DNA of 64,000 nucleotides, from assembly GCA_000708835.1 (NCBI GenBank), contig DF236982.1:1-64000 (forward strand), in the 5' to 3' direction. The translations under genes were made by a program, and so were the position numbers. Shown here piece by piece: positions 23,387 through 35,500 of the stretch. The DNA is from Klebsormidium nitens. Its lineage: Eukaryota > Streptophyta > Klebsormidiophyceae > Klebsormidiales > Klebsormidiaceae. The notes under the pieces were generated by a model. It searched no databases. It had not been told where the DNA came from and was given only the letters and a program-made list of their open reading frames with translations. Each line of letters starts with the position of its first letter. The first letter of the stretch is position 1.

Positions 23387-24634
23387 GAAGAGCGCGCGGG
23401 GGATGCGTTTCTGGTTCAAGTGTTTTGTCATTCGGATATCTAAGTTGTTGTGTTTGTGGACGATCCGCGAATGGATGAGGGCAACCGGTCGCATTTGGCT
23501 TTGCAAACATACAGTGGGTCAAATCAGCGTAGAAAAAGAAGACCAGAAAACAAAATCGTGGGCATAGCTGAGTCATCAGGCCTCAGAGTGTGGAAAATGC
23601 AGTGGGCCGCAGCCTCCTCGTCCCAAGACGCCGCTCATCGCAGCCAGCAATCTACATTTTGATTTAGGGTCACACTTCGATCTAAATAGGCAGTAAGGAC
23701 CGGTGCGAACTTCAGAGTTGGCGTGCTCGGAACAAGCGAAATCAACAGATATGAGTCGGCTCACTGCGCCTCCTTCAAGAAGCAATGAGCATGGTGGCAA
23801 TCCTCAAGGGCCTGTACTACAGAATATGGCGGCGAATGCCAGGTAGTGAGTATCGCGGCCGCGCTCGTGGCCGCGAATGGTACATGCGCGCGCGGCCGCG
23901 CCGCCAGAAGCGCGCTGCCTGGGCGACCAGTACGTATCAGTTGCATGAAATCGAGAGGAGGCCAGCCAACCTGTACATACGTTGGATCCACAAGTGACAA
24001 GAACTAGAGACTCTGCAACAAACAACTCTGCCGGCTACATGTGGTTCAGGGTGTATCTCCTCGAACCAGACGGTGTCTCGGAACAAGAATATACTCGGCT
24101 CTGAGACGTAGACACATAATTGTTTTTGAGACACCGGGCCGTCTGAATCGAAGTGATACAGAAACCCGTTCAAAATCTTCACTAAGAAATCTTGTATATC
24201 TTGAGGCCGTCATGCACTTTCGTGGTGTCCAACGGCAATTTAATACACTATTATCGGAAGCGTAATGATACTTATCATGAGGTATATTCTTGGATTGGTC
24301 TGGGCGTCTTCTTTGAAGTGATTGGTAACCTTCGTATGCTGTAGCAGTTTCATTCTGTTTGCAGATTGCTGATGAGGCTAACACTAGAACCTTCATCGCT
24401 CACTTACTGATGAGGCTTAATGGAAGCGCGTATACTACTGACATTGATTTTCACGCCTGCATAGACGCCTCACTAGACGCTCGAGCTGTTTCGCGTAATG
24501 GCCGAGGTTTGGTCTCGTTGAGCTTAGGCGCATGCTGAGAAGCAAGAGGGAAAAGATGCTCATGGGACTTCGGAGACTCGAGGCAGTGCCTACAAGGATG
24601 AAATGTGCTTTCTGAGCGGCCCCCTTTTTGAAGC
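23387..24634. other. Intergenic, no gene seen
   Basis: Between the modular protein and the dirigent promoter. Several open frames of 60-116 codons overlap on both strands with no domain, so none is called. Confidence 0.5.
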
Positions 24635-24642
24635 TATATAAA
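24635..24642 (+). promoter_or_regulatory. TATA box for the dirigent-like gene
   Basis: TATATAAA lies 138 bp upstream of the ATG at 24780, followed by an A/C-rich leader with no ATG before 24780. The spacing fits a start site near 24665-24670 and a roughly 110-nt leader. Confidence 0.65.
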
Positions 24643-24779
24643 CAGAGCAAACCAGATCCATACAATCAGAAAACCTACAGCACATCGTCAACAATTCTTG
24701 TCGTCAAATAGTCGAAGCTCTCAGCTCAACTTTAAGGCGGCTACACGCGAACCGGTACGTCTTCAGTCGACCAACCAAG

Positions 24780-27181
24780 ATGGCTGCCTCCATCAAACTG
24801 ATGGTAAGTTCTCTTCCTTGAGATGGTGTATGCAATATTCCCATGCTGGATTTGCGAACCCTCAGAGTAATTGCTGATGCTATTTACTTGTCTGTTCTAC
24901 TTGCTTTCTGAAACTCCTCATCGAACTGAGTAACTAGAATTTCATCAGATGGTTCCCCCTGCTTTGTCTATTGGGGCGCGTGGAGCTTCCTCTTAGTTTC
25001 CCTTTGAATCCAGCGCATCTCAGCCGTCTTGAGTGAGTCATCAAGATTCTTACGCTTCTTCGCGCTTCTTCACACCCAGTGTAACGCCATTATTAAAGCG
25101 GTCTCACATAGATTACCTTTCCATTATCTTTCCACGTCCATGAAAACCGTAGCCTAGCATGCAGAGCTACTGTAGAATCTCAGGCTCCCCGTTGTAAGAT
25201 TCAAAGGGTTTTCCCTGGACGTCTTCTTGAGTTTGCTTCCTGCATTCCTCGTTCATGATCTTTCCATGTCCAAGAAGACCCTATCCATGACCTAGGGTTT
25301 CAAGGTCCCCGTTGACTTGAAATTGAGCTTCCTGCACTGTCTTCTTGGAGTCTTAATTCTGTCTTCGTTGCCAAGAACCAGGCCTTCACCTTGTAAGCAC
25401 AAGCTGATGTCAGCTTAGTTGACCTTTCTTGGCTTTGACGTCACGTACAGGTGATGCTGACGCTGGCGTTCGCCCTTTTGGCGAGCGTGCACTCGGCTGG
25501 CAACATAAACCTGGAGTACAAACAGTTCGACTTCCAGCTGAGGGAGATCCAGACCCCTGAGACTTTCTTGTTGACAGGCACCACCTTTGGAAGCGAATTG
25601 GTGGTCAAGTGAGCAATCAACTGATTCAAAACCTAAACCCTAAGCAAGCCTGGTTAGGCATGCATGGTTTTGATGCCCTTACACTGGAGTAGACTGCTTG
25701 AGGCCTGGTTAAACACCCTTTACCAAGTTTGGTGGGGATCAAAAGCCCCCTGTGAGCGAAACCTTCCTCTGGCAAGTCGAGGCACTGTTCTAAGTCATGA
25801 ACAGCTTTCACGTCTGCCGTCGTGGCTGATGACGTATGCGAAGCTGGCACTCTAGAAACGAGAACTCCTGACGGCCGGACTTTCAAGCATGTTAAAGAGC
25901 CAGTACCAACCATGTTGTAGGAAAATGAATCAAGCCTCAATACTCTGGTGTGCCTATGAACAGTTAAAACTGTTCTCTCGCGCTGACTTCACGCTATGCG
26001 TCTGCTTGACTGAACTCTGGCTCACGTCAGCCTCGTACGTCATTCCTCCACTGCAGCAACGCCATTGTCGACTTCAACACGAACGAAAACCTTGGGGCGG
26101 CTCCAGGGCTTTTGCTTCGTGACAGCTGGCCTCACTGTGACGGGTCAGATCCAGTTTGAGTGCCTGGGCACATTCATCTTCAATGACGCGCACAACTCCA
26201 GCTTCTCCGTCACGGTACGTACCGCTTTCCAAAGGCCGCAACATTTCTGTGGCGGTTAGGTTTTAGGTACGACCTTGTACGTTCTTGAATTGCGAAGAAA
26301 CTCCAGCATTTTGTACGTACTCAAGAGTTCTCCAAGCGCGCACAACTCCAGGTTCTTTACGGTACGTACCCGGTTTCTGAAGCTGCATTTCTTCTCTGGC
26401 GGTCAACTTTCTCTGTTAACTTTAACTTCGACGCTCAAAAACAACGCCCCATGCTAAGTGGTTTGGGAAGACGTTTCGACTTGAACTCGTCTGCGTTGAA
26501 GAGAAATAGGTTTCCCCTGCAGCTGAAGAGCTCGAGGATCGTTGTCAACCCCCTTGGTTAACCCCGCTTTGAACAAAAGCTATTCGATTCCAAATAACTG
26601 TTCTGAACCCTAGAAATCAGATGTTCTTGAGCCAGAGAGTAATGGAACTCAAATGCAGCGTTCTGAGTTCGCCGTCGTTCCCCAGACTTAAATGTTGACG
26701 TCACTTGTTGACCGTTCACGGTTGATCGGTTTGGCCATCCGACTGAGAAAAGCCAATGTGCTCATATTCAGGTATATATATTAGATGTCTCCGACAATCT
26801 ACGAATCGTAAGCTTTAGTGTTAGCGATCTGATTCAGATTTACCTAACCCCAAGACCCTAACCCAAGACCCTGCTACCGAACCGGTGCCCACACTTACCT
26901 CCCAAAGTAACCGAACGCGTCCCAGGCTGGTATATATATATTTTTTTCTGAAGCTTCCTATTCCTGAATCGTCGTTTCTTTATGTCCAGGGCCCCGTCAA
27001 CCCGAATGTGCCACTAGACCTCGCCGTCGTTGGCGGCACCGGCCGCTTCTCGGGCGCGACTGGTGTCGCCATCCGCAGTGTCATTGTGGACAGCCCTACC
27101 AATGTGCCACCTTCGATCTTCGCCTTCAACGTCCGCTTTTTCGCGCTGGCCCGCTCGATCAAGTTGGCGGCGCTCGGTTAA
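24780..27181 (+). CDS. Dirigent-like secreted protein with an apparent 1-nt frameshift in exon 3
   Basis: Exons 24780-24803, 25451-25608, 26057-26214 and 26990-27181. Dirigent proteins are secreted beta-barrels that steer radical coupling in phenolic (lignan, lignin-type) chemistry. The start MAASIKLMVMLTLAFALLAS is a signal peptide. Domain marks: LGRLQGFCFV, FECLGTFIFND, LAVVGGTGRFSGATG and a C-terminal FAFNVRFFALA. Exon 3 starts in the frame NNAIVDFNTNENLG, but the domain continues one base out of frame (GRLQGF...). Exon 3 is 158 nt where 157 would join exon 2 to exon 4 in frame. The extra base falls in the G-run around 26094-26100 (CTTGGGGCGGC). This is either a sequencing or assembly error or a real lesion. 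Corrected length would be about 176 aa, normal for the family. Confidence 0.75.
26295..26369 (+). repeat. Intronic copies of the dirigent exon 3 end and donor
   Basis: The exon ends GCGCACAACTCCAGCTTCTC then CGTCACG|GTACGTACC at 26214. A copy GCGCACAACTCCAGGTTCTT then TACG|GTACGTACC ends at 26361, 147 bp downstream. A weaker one, AACTCCAGCATTTTGTACGT, ends near 26318. Confidence 0.85.
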
Positions 27182-29056
27182 GTGCGCGTTTGTCGTCATA
27201 GACCAGGTTTGCAACATAGATTTGAACAAGAACTTACCGTCTGATAGGACCGTTGAATGGCTTTCTCCAGAACATCACGAACCTGCAAGTGTCCACGTAC
27301 TAGACATACTACGAGCTTGGAGGCAGGATACTCGTACTATGATAGCCCCTAAGATGCTTCGTACAGTGCTTCGTGATCCAATTGACATTAAGCTTCATCA
27401 GTAGCTGCAATAGGGTCCGCCCATCGAAATCTGAGCGAATACAACCGTCGGGAGACTATGATTTTAGTAGACTTCTTGCCACGCCAATTACCGTGTCGTG
27501 TCATGTCGATCTTGGTGTGAGTGGACCTACGTCAAATCGCACCCATGTAATCATCAATTAGACATCCTACATTGCTGGCATGCATGTACAGGTTTTGGGT
27601 AATTAATGAACTCTAGCTTGGCCGCGAGACGGGTGCATGAATTAATGTGCCGCCATTTGCAGTCAGGTCCCTTTCCACTCGAAGGCGAACCAGACTCACT
27701 CAGGAGTGCTAATCACTCGATCGAAAGCTTTTGCGGAGGCGAGACGGTGCCCGGGCGAAAATGGGAAAGTGGGATGCAGTGCCAAACGCGAAAACTGTGG
27801 ACTCGGATCTCGCGGGTATGGGGCCGGCAAACGAAGATCCGAAGAGCAGAGTAGTGTTATCCTAGTATCGATCTAGATAATCATAATTAAACTGGAATGT
27901 CGGTTCTTTTGCACGGCGGCGGCCTACAAAGTATGCTTTTAGATTGACTTGAAACTGTTTTGGGCGGCGCGAGGTTGACGCCGAAGTTGCATGGTCATTA
28001 AGGGTCACTGCTAGCTCCAGCTAATCGAGCCATCTCGAAATCTTGATTGTGAACCATTCAGATCTCAGACGGTTGATCTGGCACTGGCACGGGGGCACGC
28101 GCTGGTATGTTTTTCTAATATAACAGACTCTAGCTAGGTCCGCGACTCCATGAAACCCGGATGGGCACTTGAGGCTCCCACACCGACCTTTTCTCGAGCT
28201 ATAAAGATCGACGGCGCCATGCAGCCATTGAATAAGTTGCCGGGCCATGGCGGTTGCTCGCGCTATGTCATGTACAGAGAGCCGCGTACGGATCACTACC
28301 ATACACAATTTAACATGACTCTCAGCTGATCCAACTTTTAGCTCCTGATGATCATGCATCGTTTAGAAACCTAGCGCTTTTGAGTCCGCTTCAATGCGGA
28401 GGTCAAACTAATCCTGATTGTATGCGTGAATGTTGATACGTCAACGGTGTGAAATCCGCACGTGCCGGAAGCTTGTCAGATCAAAACTACTGCATACGCA
28501 TACTCCGATGATTGATGCGCATCGGATTGCATTCGAGGGCGTCTCTTGTTACACTAACTGTACTCATCAAACGCTCGAGTTAAGGCACCGGGTGCCTTTC
28601 GCCCAATCTGCTGCGTCTGGCGGCCTTGCTTTGAACGTAGCGTTCACGCTTTCCCCTGCTGCTTGCTTAGCAACTCAGAAAGGCAGCTGTTTCAGGAGAA
28701 AAGTTATCAACATGATCTTATGGACCTTACATCTGCGTCCCTCGACTGTGGTGCATTGCTGGACTCTTGCACCTTGAATGAATGCTTGTGAATACAAGTC
28801 GCAACGTAAAATCTGTCAGAACGGCGGCTGACGCCCGCTTCGGACCTGCAAAATAACGGGACATATCTCAAGTCTGGGGTTGGCTCGGTCAGTCCAGCAA
28901 CTGCATGAAGCGATCTGCGGAGGGTCTGGAATAGTAATTCAGGTCAAAGGGGACATTCTTATCGGCGAACAATGCAGGAGAGCGGAGTTCAAAAGACAAC
29001 CTTGAGTTCGACGACGGGGTTAGTACACCCACAACAAACGGAGCGAAGTACATTCG
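27182..29056. other. Intergenic, no gene seen
   Basis: Lies between the 3' ends of the dirigent gene (+) and PCH2 (-). Only short frames without domains occur. Confidence 0.5.
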
Positions 29057-29140
29057 GATGGCATTCAAGGGTCCCTTCAATTGTGTTCAAACTACGACGA
29101 TGGCATTTAAGGGTCCCTTCAATCGTGTTCAAACTACGAC
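29057..29140. repeat. 42-bp direct tandem repeat, two copies
   Basis: Each unit begins GATGGCATT.AAGGGTCCC and ends in GTTCAAACTACGAC. The two differ at two positions. The repeat is located beyond the PCH2 stop codon. Confidence 0.85.
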
Positions 29141-29559
29141 GACAAAGGCAGCAGCGACTCTAGTGAGAAGCGTAGGCCCCGTGACATTTGGTACAAACGC
29201 GAAAGTTCGACTTGTGTAAGCAAACTCGACAACACGCCATCATCGGGAGGAGGGGAACAAAATTACTGGCACGTTTAAAGTGCATGAATCGTGGCAAGTC
29301 ACCAGGAAAGCGGAGGAGCGCCTCCTAAAGTTTGTGTCTATTGTGGCTGGCAGCCGTTTTAGCATAGCCCAGAACCTTTTACCGTTCAAGTTCTATTTTT
29401 CAGAGCCGAATGATAACAAGCAACTCAAGGTTGAGGCTCTTGAGCCGAGCGTCGACTGGAAACGACGACAAGCGCAAGCTTTGGTGACGTCACGCAGCCT
29501 CATAAGCCTGACGTGTTCTTGTCTTTTCCTCGCCCCCACTTCGGCACTCACCAGCAGAG

Positions 29560-32500
29560 TCACGTGCCCCGTATCCGCCCGTCCATCTCCTCTCGGTCCG
29601 CCAGCTCGCTGCTTATGGCCGTGTGCAGGGCGCTTATGAAGCTCCGACACGTGCAGTGCCCCCCGCCGACGTGCGCCGCGTGCGCCAGGAAGGGGAGCTT
29701 TCGCAGGGCCCGCCCGCTGAGGCCCTTTACAGAGGAGGATTGATTGTTTGTGCGCCAAACAAGCGGAGCAAAAGTGCTTGCGGTGACTACACAGGGCCCA
29801 ACAGTTGGCGCCGCGTGCGCTAGAAAGGGGAGCTTTCGAAGGGCCCACCCGCTAAGGCCCTGTCCGGGGGAAAATCATATGATTGTTTACCCCTTGATAG
29901 CGCAGAAGGATGTGCTTGCGTGTTCTATGCGAGGCCTCACAGTCTAGGCCCTCTGTCGAATTTCAAGGGGCCCGAACTCCGAGGACATCTGTACTGTGGG
30001 CAAATCAAAGAGAAGAAAGGTCGCAAGCGAAGGAGACCTGGCAGGGGTGAGACAAACCGTACCTCGCAGGCCCGTGACGTTTCGAGCAGCGCTTCGCTGG
30101 CTTCTCGCGCCTCCGTGGAAGGGCCCCCAGGGTCTGAGCTAAAAGCCGAGGCCGACCGGTGTGAATAAGGGGCGGGGAGGAACGCCTCCGCCTTTCCCTG
30201 CGGTGCAAGTGAAAGGGAAGCCTTAGGCCTTGCAAATCTCACGACCGGTCGCTTCAAAGGGAGTCGCTGCTGTCGCACACGCCGACTCTAGTCGGTGATT
30301 TCGAAGAGTGGGTCAGCTGATGATCAGAGGTGGATTCGCAGGCGACAGAATCGTGCAAGCAATAGATCGACCATCTTCTTGGGTAGGTGCTCTTCTGAGG
30401 AAAATTCCGGGATAGACAATGAAGGGTCCGTTGGATGAGTCCTCTCATTCAGACACAGAGGCCAAAAGCCAAACTTCAGAAGTGACATCCATCAGTTCCA
30501 TTACGGTTCGTTGGCACGGAGGCTGGCTGGTCATTCGATTCAGCTCAAACAGTCCGTCTCTGGCAGGGTGTCGACGACATTTTTTGCAAGGCGCTCGAAC
30601 AAAACCGGTGCATGGTGCAGAACCGTCTGCCAGTAATTCCTGGTGAATTCTGCGAAGTGAAAGGCTGTAAAATGCTCAAAGCTAGGGTCCTTGGCGCACC
30701 TCGGGCAGCGCGATGATCTTGGCACGTGCCAGCTCGTAGACCGCTGACCGGAGGATCTCGTACCGGGCTTGGAGAGAGGGGAGGCCGATATACGCCTTGA
30801 TGTCCGCCCGGTCAACGAAGGCGACGTCTGCGGAAAGCGGATCATTTTCTGATTCTCGAGGGGCAATGCATTTTCAGGTACTGAAGTTAGGGCGAGGCGA
30901 CGTCTGAAGGAAGCGTGGACTTCAGAAACCGATCGTACATCTCACACTTCTGCGGTGCAGTACTTCGGATGTCAGATTCGGGGCTTCGAACATCTGAGGT
31001 GGACTGTGCCTTGTCGACGAACGCGACCTCAATGGAAAAAGGAAGCCTTTTCAACCAAGCGGAGCTCTCTCTTGCAAAGCTGACTTTGCTGCGATTTGAG
31101 ACCAGAAAGAGCCCATTTGCTGTGAATAACGGGCACTTACAGCACGTATGATTGCACATGCGGGGTGACGCAACGACCATTGAACAGAGCCAAGATCCAC
31201 AAGCTCCGACGTCCGCTTCTTACTACCGAAACACCCGGCCTGCTCTTACGTTCAAGAGACAGCCACAGACATCTTTCAAGCCGGATTTCGGGTAAACAAG
31301 AACGAGGCGGGAACGCTTTTAAATCGCGCCACTGCGCAATTTCCTCTGTAGAACCATGTATTGCTGTAACTATAGAGGGGACCAGAAGAGAGACCAGACA
31401 GTAACCAAGCAAATAAATAAAAAGAGGAAGGGTTACCTATAGCGGCTGTGATATTCGAGGTGGTCAGGATCACGACGTTCGGCCGCGTCTTGAGGGCATC
31501 GATTTGCGTGAGCAACGCGTTGACTACCTGAAGAGTAGAGGCGTTCTTCAAGAGTTGGGGTCAGCATTCGACTACAAAGATCTAATACCAGGATTGTCAT
31601 GGCACGACGGAGCCGGCGAAAATGAGCAGCTCCATTCCTATCCTGGTTAATCGCCACATGATTGGAGCGCAGCTCCAATTTAGTTTTGCTCGTTCTTACT
31701 GAAATGCCTGGCGCGTCTTCAGAGCAGTTTGCAGATTGGATTGCGGGAATCCTCTTGACGCTTCGCAGTTGAGTGACCTATGCCGTTTTGAGAGTTGCCG
31801 CTCATCCGACTCCTACCAGGATTCAGATCGACATTGTTCGCTTTGAAGTTTAGATACTCGAAGCTTCCCTTTGCAAAGGAAAGCGCCCTGATCTGTCTTT
31901 CTTTACTCGAGGACATAACGAACAACTCACCCGTATTGAGTCTGAAGGCTCCGAACCCGAGAGCGCTGCTTGCCGGGCGGCTGTTAGACTTTCCACCTCA
32001 TCTGCAGCGCAAAAGACACGCCTCTTCATCCAAAGCTGATTCTTGATCCTGCTTCCCCTATTCCCGTTCTTCACCCTCTTCCTCTAGATTCAAAGACGGT
32101 TTGGGATCCGCCGTAACAAGGAACAGGACAAGTCACTCTACAAGTCACTGACGGAGCTTTCTCTTTACCCGAAGTACCGGCAACGGGTCGGCATATCGTT
32201 ACAGCTTTCAAGCTTCTGCGGCGGCCCTTTGCTCAAATTTTCGCCCGATAGCTGACATACTTCCAACTCGATTTGTAGACGCCCCGCGCTTGGTCGTCTG
32301 TAAACGCAATTTGCCTGAACGCTTTTCTATTCCATGTAGGACATGCACCGACAGTGTTCGGCACGAGATGAAACGCCGTTGAGACGCGTGATCGACTGTC
32401 GCCCTCACACCTCAAATTAAAGCCTCAATCTACATAAACCAAGACCTGCCCACCAGTGAGGGATCGTACCAAGTCAGGTCCATTGAGTGCTAAACTCTGA

Positions 32501-35500
32501 CGTCCCTCGTCCGCATGCGCTGACATTTAACAGAGCTCGGAAAGACTCGGTAAACCAAAACCCGCACACCGACGACAGTTTATGTTAAGGTAGGCCCCTG
32601 TATCCGACGCCCTCCATACATAGGCCCCAACATTGGAACCGCAAACCAGAATCAGACCTGCCCACCGTTGAGAAGAAGGCTGCCCTCCTTTCAAACTCCC
32701 GCATAAGCTTTAGGGATTCAAGATCCGCTCACCAATGAGCACGAAGACGAGGCTCCCCTCTTCCTCGACGAGCTCCTGGATCTTCTGGAAGAGCTTGGTC
32801 ACCAGCTTGCCGCTCTCCGAGAACCACTTGCTGAACAGGCTGTGCGCGTTCACCTCCACCAGCTGCGCCTGCGGGTACCTGGCGCGGGGCGTGACGTCAG
32901 CGGCAGGACTACGTCACCAGAGCACTCCTGTGCTCAAGCATGGCCGCGTATCACCTATACTAGCTGCGCCTGCGGGTACCTGGCGCGGGGCGTGACGTCA
33001 GCGAATGTCGGGACTACGTCACCGGAGCGTTCCTGAGCTCGGGGCTTGGTTCGACCCAAAGGCTGACGTCACATCTCCATAGTTGACAAAGTGGAACGTG
33101 TTCGAGGGTTTCAACACGATGGAGCCGAGGAGGTAACGCGAAAGAACCTGGAACCTAAGAGCATGCCGCTCAACATGAAAGGCAGCCAAAGTAGGGATGT
33201 AGTTGTGATGTGTTCAGAATGAAAAGCTCTTGAGAAGGCCGAAATGTCCGGCAGAATCTTGTGCAATTGGTCGACTGAGAGGATCTGATTTGTAGAGAAA
33301 CATGGATGCGACATACAAGAAGGACAAGCATTGTCACGGTGGCTGTTGCTATGGGCAAAATATACGGAAAACGAATCTTCGCTCACCTGTCACGAAAGCG
33401 GATTGACAGCTTCTGCGCGAGGCCCTTACAAAGCGACGTCTTGCCCGTCCCGGGAGGACCGTGCAGAAGTACTACCCTGGGGCAGGGAAGATGACGTCAG
33501 CGACTCAAGGAAATTGAGAGTATTTGCTTGGACCATCAGCTTTCCTTCCCACACCTTCGAGATCCGAATCTGCACTTTGGACAATGATGCGGCAAACTCT
33601 TTCTGTCGCGCCTCCACGGAAACGTCCAACCTTCCAAACCAATCGGATCAACAACGGCGAATTCTAATTCCTGAAAATTTTCATTTTTGCAGCCTGCAGA
33701 GAGTCCCCAACTCGAACGTCCGACGATCTTCAGAAGGCTGCTTCCTCCCTCGGAGCTGTCAGATACGCAGCCGATTGTAATCTCTTTCCATTCGGAAATG
33801 GATAGCCACTTCCAGCCCGCTCACCTGTTCCAGGAGACGAGCTGCGGGTCGACCCCCCGGTCGGAGAAGAGCAGCGCGCTAGCGGCATACCGGAGCAACC
33901 GCTGCTTGACCCCAGTGTCGAAGATAAGGCTCTCCCACAGGCCGTGGAAGTCGCGCGCCGGGAGCTGCCACTCGTGGAACGTCGCAATGTCCTCGTCGCC
34001 CTCCAGCTCCTCGGCCGGGCCGTCTTCGCTGAGCTGCGGGTTTGGGTTAAAAGTGGCTTGAGCAGGGTTTAGGCGCTAATTAAAATTGCGGAATACGAGG
34101 GTTGAAGGAAGCCCTAGGGTGATTAACCTCAATAACAATTTTTGGGGCGATTCGTAGGCTACTCGTGGACGTCACAATGTCTTCGTCGCCCTCCAGCTCC
34201 TTGGCCGGGCCGTCTTTGTTCAACTATTGATTTGGGTGAAAGGTGGGTTAAGCGGGGTTCAGGCACTGGTTAAAATGCGGAATACGAGGGTTGAAGGAAG
34301 CCCTTGGCTACTTCAACGACAATGTGAATTTTCAGGGCGACTCCTAGGAGACTCGTGGAATGTCTTCGTCGCCCTCCAGCTCCTCGGCCGGGTCGTCTTC
34401 GCTGAGCTGCGGGTTCGGTCAAAGGTGGGTTAGGCCAAATCAAGAATGGCTTGTAATCAGTAGGGTCGACAAGGCAACAAGTGAAATGCGGCACAGTCTT
34501 CGTCATTCTCCAGCCCCTTTGCCGGATCACTCTCGCTGAGCTGTGGACATCGATTAAGCACGAATAGGATGGTCAAAATGGCCTTTGGCTGCTTCACCGA
34601 AGAAACGAAACGACACTTGTCAAGGCAACAGGAGAGACTTCAGATGTCTTCATCGCCCTCCATCTCCTCTGCTGGGCTGTCCCCTCGCTTCGGTGCTGGT
34701 TTGGTTAAAGTTAGATAGGCCGACTTAAGGGGAGGGAGCTCAGTAATGACCATATCTGGTCCTCTTTGGTCCACGAGCAGAATGTTTAATGTCCTTTTTG
34801 TCGTCCACCTCCTCTGTGGGACCGTTCTTGCTGTGCGTTGAATCGGGTTGTTAAGGCTGGGTTAAGCACAATCCATGAGGGTTTGAGGTGAAGGCCAGAA
34901 GCAGGTAGAGATACAAGTGAGCTCAATGAGACCCATGCAATTTTTGAATATCGGCTTTTACATCTCGTTCTCTAGCTTTCCGCTGCCCTTGCTCCTTCGG
35001 ATTCTAGTAACTTTCCATGAAAAGAAAGGTTTGAATTGACCGACGAAGGCTGAGAAAGGGCTGAGAAACAGTCGGCACCGCTCGTTTTGTTGTAGAAACA
35101 AGAAACGTGATAGGTTTCTTCTGTGCTCTGCGAGCTCAATTTTGCCCAGCTTCAATCAGATTGAATGTGGTCTGGCCTTCTTAAATGACCTTTCAAAATG
35201 AATAAAAAGAGAGGGTCTAGGAGATTCTCTAAATGATTCCCATGTGCATGACCAAAAGATCAGAACAGCAGCTCGACATGGGTGGGATTGCATGGTCTCA
35301 GCGAAGCACCTGACTGTGCGTAAGTCAGAGACTGAGTTGCTTAAAAGCTAGGCCATGCATCGATAACCCTCAAAAATCAAGACATCTGCGATGATTAGGT
35401 TGCACGCTAGAAGGGGCCTCCTCACCTGATACACATGAATCTGAAGCGCCACCTGCCAGAAGAGAAGCACCCGCTGGTCGTCCCCTCTTCGATCTGCACA

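Noticed and set aside
33100-33170. Possible PCH2 exon ([11 protein letters not shown] frame)
   Set aside because: Exons 33476-33387 and 32878-32733 join in phase without it and give the conserved family sequence; adding it breaks the alignment.
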